Part shown: positions 58,101 through 64,000 of the stretch, one piece after another
Layout: each line of letters starts with the position of its first letter
How positions within the stretch are numbered: position 1 is the first letter of the stretch
Source of the DNA: Tribonema minus
Taxonomy: Eukaryota; Sar; Xanthophyceae; Tribonematales; Tribonemataceae
DNA: 64,000 bases
NCBI GenBank assembly: GCA_017506865.1
Contig: JAFCMP010000224.1
Coordinates: 248,001-312,000, forward strand
Direction of reading: 5' to 3'
Position numbers and translations under genes: made by a program
Notes under the pieces: generated by a model
The model's input: the letters and a program-made list of their open reading frames with translations, nothing else
What the model was told of the DNA's origin: nothing
Databases searched by the model: none

Positions 58101-61100
58101 CCACTTGCACATTGTCTGTGCAGCGTTCACTCTTCCCTGCTGTAGCAGCTACACGCGCTACTTGCTCTGAGATGGTACTGAGCACTGCGCACAGCCCTGG
58201 CAGCATAGCTCATCATCCCACGTCCGTGGATGAGAAGTTATTCACCCAAGGTGTCCAAAAACAAAATCTCGCCAGCGTGCCTGCAAGTGCATGTGTTTGC
58301 ACCCTCATGCGTGCCTGCGAAAGCCGCAGTTCCCTTTCCCAGTCACGCATCGAACTGCCCCGTGTGCCGCTCTGATCGCCTACGATGCATCGTGTCGCTG
58401 GTGCCACTTTCCTCATACTTCTCGTGGTCCACAAAATGCGTGGGGTTAGGGTTAGGGTTAGGGTTAGGCTCACGTGTGGAAGCTCCCAATCTTTTTTCCC
58501 CCATTGTTCGTTTATTCAACTGCCCCCTGTTGCCCTTCGCAGGTGTTTGTGCTCAAGCGCCCTGGTGTCGATGAGTTCCTGGAGCGGGTGTCCAAGGACT
58601 ACGAGGTGCGTCAACTTCAATGTTCATGAAAATGAATCAAAAGATCGTAGAGCTCTAGGTGACAAGGGATGGTTAGCCGCAAGTGCCATCCACCAGTAAC
58701 TGTGGTCGCCGCTGCTGCAGCAATTGGCCACGAGTCAAACAATACCACCGTATCCACCAGTCTAATGTGTGACAAGGTGTTTCACTTCACCACCACTGTG
58801 CATGGACAAGTGCATATGCGTCGAAGTACTATAGGTGCGGCACCACCAATGCTCATGTATGTATAGAGTGACAGTAAGGTGCATTATCACCATTGGTATA
58901 CGAAGAAGTATATATGGGTGTCCAAGGACTATGAGGTGCGTCACCATCAAATGTAATGCATTGGAGCCCTATAAGGTGCGTCACCATTACTGTTCACGTA
59001 GAAGTATATATGGTGGTCCAAGGACTATGAGGTGTGTCAACTCTAATGTGCATGTATCTATGTATGTATAGGCGACAAGGTGTTTCACCACCACCACTGT
59101 GTGTATATACATGTCTGGAACATCACAGTAGCAACGATCTCAATGCGTAGGAACCTGTTGTTCTTGCAGCCCGGGCAGTGCCTGGTGGGTGCCGTTGGGT
59201 GGCCAGAGACATGATGCATCATTACCAATGAGTATGTATAAGAACATAATGCGTCATTGAATACATACAGAGTATCCGCCGCGCCCCCACAGCTGTGCAT
59301 GTAGGCCTTGAGGTGCATGACCACGTTTGACCACCTTAGAGTATTAGGGGAGAGCCGGCAATGCCTCTGAAGGGTAATCACTTTTGGCAGGCATTATTGT
59401 AGTTCAGGCAATGCCTGGTGGCGGCCATGCATTGCATTCATGTAGACCAGACAAAGCTTCTGGGATCAATCAATCCGCGTGACTTCACTGCCCAGGGCAT
59501 CATTGCGTGGCCACAGTGCTGCTGGACATAGGCACATCATTTCATTCACATGAATCTGCACGTTAGTTCATAGGTATATGATTGTGTGCGCGCAGGTGAC
59601 ATTTCCGGCTGCCACAATCATCCCTCGAGATGTTGATTACTGAATTCATCCACACATGCTCTCTGCTGAACTCATTGATCAAGTCACCATGATTTCATGC
59701 ACACTAACCTCTGCTGAATTTATCGATGAAATTCATCCATGATTGTGCGTGTACGCAGGTGATCATCTTCACGGCCTCGCTGCCGCAGTACGCCAACCCC
59801 CTGCTGGACATGCTGGACCCTAAGGGCTACATCACCGGCAGGCTGTTCCGCGAGCACTGCACGTTCCACGAGGGCTACTTTGTCAAGGTGCGCCACCAGC
59901 TGAGCACTGCTGCACTTGCCATTGCTGTGCACAATGGCGCAGAAAACTGCACACATAATAAGGCTGTTCCGCGAGCACTGCACGTTTCACGAGGGGTACT
60001 TTGTCAAGGTGCGCCGCCCGCTGAGCACTGCTGCGCTCGCCATTGCTGTGCACAATGGCGCAGAAAAGTGAAGACATAATAAGGCTGTTCCGCGAGCACT
60101 GCACGTACCACGAGGGCTACTTTGTCGAGGTGCGCCGCCTGCTGATCAGTGCTGCACATGCCATCGCTGTGCGCAACGTCGCGGAGTAACGAACATAGAC
60201 TGCGATAATATTGAGTTGACGGAGAAAATTGGCGAGAGACTGCAATGCTGGGGGCAGAACACTCAAGGAAAGTGTTGATTGAGACCTGATGTTCCTCAAC
60301 AAGACGACGGATTACTCTGTCGAGATGCTCTGCTTGCTGAGCGAACATCTGCACATAATAACGGTGCGCGCATGATGCGGTCTGTCCAGCCCGTGGCGGT
60401 GGGGTACAAGGACATGGTATGTATGTATCATAACACACGCGTGCACCATGCATGTAGGATGCATTCATGCGTGAACTTTTACGCAGGCACTACTTGTGCT
60501 ATGCTGATGGATGGATGTATGAATGTTTCTACAGTCATGTTGTTGGTGACAATGGCAGCGGCAAACAGCGGCAGAGCCGTAGCCGATGCAATGCAGCCGC
60601 CATCACTTGTGCTCCGCTCTCACTGCGATCGGTAATGCAACACAGGGTAGATGGTGCAGCTTGTGTACTGCAAGTGTACATCTGTAGTTTATCTACTATT
60701 GGTGCAGCTTGTGTACTGCAGGTGTACATCTGTACTTTATCTACTATTTGAGGGGCGGAAACCCTTTGAAAAACGCAACTAGTGTAGACATGTGCTGTGT
60801 CAAGCGTGCAAGACATGCGCTATTTACACATCTATACTTCATGTGTACTCACCGCGTGCCTACCTGAATGATGCTGTACCACAGGACCTCACTCTCCTGC
60901 GCAACAACAAGAATCTGTCGGACACTATTATCGTGGACAACTCGCCCATGGCGTACATGTTTCAGCCGGACAACGCCATCGACTGTACCAGCTGGCTTGA
61001 GGTTAGCATGAACTTCCGTACTTCGAGTGCATACTTCATGACTTGAAGAAGGTTCAATCAGTGGCATGCGACAGGGTGCCCATTTGCTGGTTGAATACAT

Positions 61101-61806
61101 GCTGTAGGTGTATCTGCGATGAACATATCAATATAGAATGGGCGTGTCAGCAGTCTGTACACGCCTATTTGCTGGTTGAATGCGTACATACCATTGCTGC
61201 TGGTTTGAAAAAAACACACAGCAGGCCGTGACGCGCCCCACCACTGCTCTGCTCTCAGCATACATCATCAGTCAATCCCCCTTTGCAGCTGTAAAAGCAG
61301 GCGCGCATGTAAAGTATGTTGTCACCGTTGCATGCTTCACCACCACGGCCTGACCCTCATTCTGCTGCTGCATTAGGTACATCGTAAACTAGCCAACACA
61401 CACACTACCTCGACCCCGCACGAGGATACTGAACGCACGGGCTGGCACGCGACTGTCACTGTGCCGCATGATTCACCCCCTTGCCCCCTCCCCCCCCCAC
61501 CCTCCCCCCAAGCCCTTGCTGCAGGATCCAGCACCTCACACAATGTCACCTCACACCCATATCACATACGAACGACGCTGAACGTGTTCTATTGGCTGGC
61601 ATACGATTGTGACTGTGCCGCAAGACTCACCCCCTTGCCCCCCCCCCCCCCCCCCCCCCCCGTTGTCGCAGGACCCTGTGGACGAGGAGCTGTACGTGAT
61701 TGCAGACTTCCTGGAGAAGACCAAGGACGTAACCGACGTCCGTGACTACGTTGAGTTCTGGCGGGAAGGGGCGGAGGTGCTGAGCCCTGTTTCGGCCACC
61801 TCATAG
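52065..61806 (+). CDS. FCP1/SCP-type protein phosphatase (NLI-interacting factor / CTD small phosphatase-like)
   Basis: Ten exons are 52065-52361, 53183-53271, 55148-55223, 55724-55795, 56743-56889, 57660-57782, 58543-58605, 59759-59887, 60885-61001 and 61672-61806. Every junction is GT-AG and all phases close, giving about 415 residues. The C-terminal half is a haloacid-dehalogenase phosphatase domain: catalytic DLDETLVHSS (Asp238/Asp240), then VFVLKRPGVDEFL, VIIFTASLPQYANPLLD, FREHCTFHEGYFVKDL, IIVDNSPMAYMFQPDNAI and a C-terminal helix. These enzymes remove phosphate from Ser, for example in RNA polymerase II tails. The N-terminal ~225 residues are low-complexity, starting MERRRSVADDGGV and containing Ala/Glu runs. 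The N-terminal exons 2-5 are supported by splice sites and phase only, less strongly than the catalytic exons. Introns total about 8.5 kb and most carry junction copies. Confidence 0.9.
52362..52920 (+). repeat. Tandem copies of phosphatase exon 1 donor edge
   Basis: The exon end GACGAGAACGGCATTCAGCA plus AG|GTGAG (donor 52362) recurs with its donor at about 52504 (three changes in the last 30 bases), 52623, 52757 and 52913. Spacings are about 142, 119, 134 and 156 bp. Divergence rises with distance. TTAGGG-like spacers lie between units. Confidence 0.92.
53255..53560 (+). repeat. Tandem copies of phosphatase exon 2 donor edge
   Basis: TCCGCAGACAG|GTACGGCTCG at 53261 recurs at about 53347 (CCGCAGACGGGTACGGCTCG), 53432 (CCGCAGACAGGTGTGGCTTG) and 53511 (GGCTGACAGGTGCAGCGCG). 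Units are about 78-86 bp and also share ACATGGCTCCAGTTG and a GAAGACA/AAAACACA block. Confidence 0.93.
56855..57020 (+). repeat. Copy of phosphatase exon 5 donor edge
   Basis: CCGTGCCGGCGTCGCTGCTG through CAAAG|GTATGT at about 56862-56895 recurs at 56969-57011 with few changes, including an intact AAG|GTATGTAGGTATT donor. Unit length is about 113 bp. Confidence 0.93.
57061..57084 (+). repeat. 24-base G-homopolymer in phosphatase intron 5
   Basis: A pure G-run of 24 bases on the coding strand lies about 50 bp after the exon 5 donor copy. Its length may vary or be misassembled. Confidence 0.9.
57440..57690 (+). repeat. Copies of phosphatase exon 6 acceptor edge
   Basis: The acceptor and exon start CGCAGCAATTCGCTGGGCGC at 57655 are echoed at about 57506 (CGCAGCAATTTGCCGGGCGC) and 57439 (TACCAATTCGCCGGCCGC). 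Both extra copies lie in intron 5; the middle one keeps a usable CAG. Confidence 0.88.
58440..58470 (+). repeat. Interstitial TTAGGG tract
   Basis: Four perfect TTAGGG units occur in phosphatase intron 6, about 75 bp before the exon 7 acceptor. Confidence 0.95.
58590..59080 (+). repeat. Copies of phosphatase exon 7 donor edge
   Basis: GTCCAAGGACTACGAG|GTGCGTCA at 58590 recurs at about 58919 (GTCCAAGGACTATGAGGTGC) and 59017 (GTCCAAGGACTATGAGGTGT). Partial forms (GACAAGGTGTTTCAC, CCTATAAGGTGCGTCACC) are near 58771, 58968 and 59081. AGAAGTATATATGG accompanies several of them. Confidence 0.88.
59840..60185 (+). repeat. Three copies of phosphatase exon 8 donor edge, 121 bp unit
   Basis: GGCTGTTCCGCGAGCACTGC through TTTGTCAAG|GTGCGCC begins at 59841, 59962 and 60083, exactly 121 bp apart. 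The second copy keeps the exon bases and donor nearly intact and the third has more changes. The intronic part (GCTGAGCACTGCTGC...ATTGCTGTGCACAATGGCGC) is copied too. Confidence 0.96.
60653..60748 (+). repeat. 2 x 48 bp tandem repeat in phosphatase intron 8
   Basis: A 48 bp unit starting GGTGCAGCTTGTGTACTGCA occurs at 60653-60700 and 60701-60748 with two differences. Confidence 0.95.
61460..61690 (+). repeat. Copy of phosphatase exon 10 acceptor edge with C-run expansion
   Basis: The segment ACTGTGCCGCAAGACTCACC, then CCCTTGCCC, a C-run and GCAGGA before exon 10 (61612-61675) is matched at about 61456-61530 (ACTGTGCCGCATGATTCACC, CCCTTGCCC, interrupted C-run, GCAGGATCC). The real one has a pure 24-base C-run at 61638-61661, in the polypyrimidine-tract position. 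Confidence 0.9.
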
Positions 61807-63640
61807 GGGGCACAGGCTGCCGTGGGAGTCACCATTGGAGCTTCAGAAAGGAACAGGGTTCTGAGCGGGGGGGGGACAGCAAGGGGGGGAGGGAATGAGG
61901 TAGCCCTTGCATCAGAAGGGCATACGTGCTCATGTATAGAAGCGCTAGCGTGTGGAGATCAGCTGCTCCCGGGGAGCTTGCTGGTGGTGCGTGGGATAGC
62001 GGCGGGGAAGGGTGCAGGGGGGGCATTCCCGCAGCACTGAGGGAAGTGTGACTGCATAGCATTGAGGGTAATGACTGCATGCCGGCTCTGGTGTGCCGGG
62101 GAGAGCATTGGAAGTAGTGCTCTGTGGGTGGGTGGGGGAGGCGTGGTGTGTGTACGGTATGGCGTTTGAATGTTGGACACCGATTACATTGTTCTGTCAC
62201 TGATGGCATACATACATGATGTGTGGGTGTGTTGGGGTGTGAGGCAGATATGGCCATGGCATGATCCGTGCTCATCGTGATCTAATATAAACTCAAAAAC
62301 ACCATGCGGATGTGACTGCCGATATATGTGTGCGTCGTTGTTATCCTTTCCATTCAGTACATGCATCACTAAGAGCCTGCTGCAAGTTGTTGCCTCGGCG
62401 CTGGACATGTAATACACTTCAAAATATGTAGGGGCCTACAGCATGTGAGACACTTGCATCATTGCAGCACTGTCGCATGACGCCCAGTGATACACATGAG
62501 GCTAGCTACGCATCGTACCTCAGATCAGATCTGGCATCGTCCAACCTTAACACCTCAAGTTGAAGTTGGCCAACTTTGAGAGAGTGAGAGTGGGGTGGGT
62601 GATGGATGTTTTTCGAGGGCCAGAGCTTAGGGTGGCAAAAGCGTCACCAGTTGCTGCCTCTCTGGAGGCCGGTTACGTCCCAGCCATGAGCCAAATCAAA
62701 ACGTTTCTTCCCCTTTTTGACCCTACATGACCCTAAACCGGGAAGTTTGGGTTTAGTAAACCCTCACTTCTCATCCCCCCTCTTGTGGTGCAAAGCTTCC
62801 ACAAGGGGCTCTCCTCTGCTACAGGAATGCTTTCAAAGCGCTTCCACCAGCGTGCGACTCTCCCAGCTCGCTCGCCACTGCCGTTCTTCAACAGAAATTT
62901 GAAGATGTAGTCGAAGTAAAATACAAACTTCAATTTGGTCTTCTGTCAACTTCAACGCCTAGCCGTGAGTGCCGGGAGTGAGTGGGATTCGGGTCCTGAC
63001 GGGGGAGCACGGAAGTGAGAGCCTCAGAGTGCAGTGATTAACAACACTGCATGAGAGAGGCTGAGAGAGGCTGGACCTGCTGGGGCACGAATGTCTGTGT
63101 GACGGGTTGGTAGGGGCGTAGCTGGGGTGGTGTGAGCATCACTGTGTCAGCTGATCATTTACATCCTGATGCATTGAGTGCTAGGACTTTTTGGCAACGC
63201 AATCCTTGCTTCATGACTGGCGACTACGGGACTAGCCCTTACCCAAATCCTAGCCAGCATTCAGCACATCCATGGGCTGTTCAAGCTGCACATCTTCTGG
63301 CCAGCCAAAGGTTTCGTCAGCAAGCCGCCTTTTTCAAAGGCGCTTGTGCATTGCATATGAGGTTGTCGACATGATTTTTTTTGTCACACCATGTAGTAGC
63401 AGAGCAAGTGCAGTTTTCGACCTCAGTGTGGTGAGCAAGAAGATGCAATTTCACTCAGATGATTACGGGTTTGCTCTCCACTGCCGCCAGTTTTGCTCCC
63501 TCTGTCGAGGGTGTGGCTGAACTGAGTCGGGAAAAAAAAAAAAGGATGGATCGCGATTCGTCGGATCCCTCCAAGGAAACTTGAAGAATCCTTCAGATGA
63601 GCTACGCGTACATACACAATCACTGCACCCACACAGCACC
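61807..63640. other. Region between phosphatase and psbO genes
   Basis: No gene is supported. It should contain the phosphatase 3' end and the psbO promoter. A 13-base A-run lies at about 63531-63543, about 100 bp before the psbO start. Confidence 0.5.
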
Positions 63641-64000
63641 ATGAGGACAGCCGTGGCATGCGTAGCTGTGGCAGCCATCGGCGGCGCCTCCGCCTTCCAG
63701 ACCCCGTTCATGGGGTCGCGCGTGGCGGGCAAGGCGACCCAGTCCTCTGGGCTCACCATGAGCGCCAAGGATGACTTCAAGGCCGCCGCCGCGGGTGCCC
63801 TGGCTGTGTTCGCTGGCATGTCCTTCCTAGCTGCCCCCGCTCAGGCCATCACCCGGGACCAGGTGGACTCCCTGTCCTACATGCAGGTCAAGGGCACAGG
63901 CCTGGCGAACCGCTGCCCGGAGGTCATCGGCACCAGCAGCATCACGGTCGGAGGGAAGGCGAGGGTCGTGGATCTCTGCATCGAGCCCAAGACCTTCCAG
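63641..64000 (+). CDS. psbO: Photosystem II oxygen-evolving enhancer protein 1 (PsbO), 5' part
   Basis: The first 120 codons of psbO run off the right edge. PsbO is the 33 kDa extrinsic protein that stabilises the manganese cluster on the thylakoid lumen side of photosystem II. The N-terminus is a three-part targeting signal. Residues 1-17 (MRTAVACVAVAAIGGAS) are a signal peptide with an ASAFQ junction for a complex plastid. A transit-like part follows, then a thylakoid transfer segment ending in APAQA. The mature protein starts with ITRDQVDSLSYMQVKGTGLANRCP, matching the PsbO signature around KGTGLAN, and includes LCIEPKTFQ at the cut end. No intron is seen in this part. This gene gives the clearest evidence for the organism type. 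Confidence 0.97.
   Translation, partial: MRTAVACVAVAAIGGASAFQTPFMGSRVAGKATQSSGLTMSAKDDFKAAAAGALAVFAGMSFLAAPAQAITRDQVDSLSYMQVKGTGLANRCPEVIGTSSITVGGKARVVDLCIEPKTFQ

Noticed and set aside
21406-61806. CRISPR array or prokaryotic contamination as the cause of the regular repeats
   Set aside because: The repeats are imperfect copies of adjacent exon edges in spliced eukaryotic genes, with no constant repeat plus unique spacer design and no cas genes.

Overview
The window is nuclear DNA of a photosynthetic eukaryote with a red-lineage complex plastid, probably a haptophyte; a cryptophyte or stramenopile is also possible. The evidence is: spliceosomal introns in most genes; snRNP, elongin-B, cytochrome bc1 and COA7-type genes; a psbO gene (right edge) and a trigger factor whose N-termini are signal peptides with the ASAF-like junction typical of secondary plastids; and TTAGGG-type telomeric tracts. 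The genus cannot be fixed from this sequence.

Layout, left to right: a possible 3' exon of an unknown gene; two SmG genes on opposite strands; QCR7 (head-to-head with the second SmG); a five-exon SLC25 carrier (minus); a weak hypothetical (minus); a short-chain dehydrogenase with a GC-AG intron; elongin-B with an 8-base first coding exon; a 1033-residue single-exon polyQ/polyA protein with an eIF4E-binding motif; a six-exon plastid trigger factor (minus), head-to-head with a three-exon DEAD-box-type RNA helicase; COA7-like Sel1 protein (minus); ZC3H11-like CCCH zinc-finger protein (minus); a ~10 kb gene for an alpha/beta hydrolase ending in a RanBP2 zinc finger (minus); a 4.7 kb stretch with a dense perfect-hairpin cluster and unassigned exons; a ten-exon, 9.7 kb FCP1/SCP-type phosphatase; and the start of psbO. 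Exon phases were checked by hand and close in frame for all named multi-exon genes.

The genes are mostly housekeeping (splicing, respiration, translation, RNA metabolism, protein folding) and do not form one pathway. The striking feature is architectural. Most of the long introns examined hold tandem, progressively degenerate copies of the adjacent exon-intron junction. On the donor side, copies of the exon's last 30-100 bases plus the GT donor run into the intron; on the acceptor side, copies of the AG acceptor plus the exon's first bases run upstream. Units are about 60-150 bp, and the copy nearest the exon is usually the best preserved. The phosphatase start codon is likewise present three times at exact 119 bp spacing. 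Telomere-like tracts, C-homopolymers and short recurrent motifs sit inside these arrays. This looks like an intron-growth process acting across the locus and is the main candidate for something undescribed.
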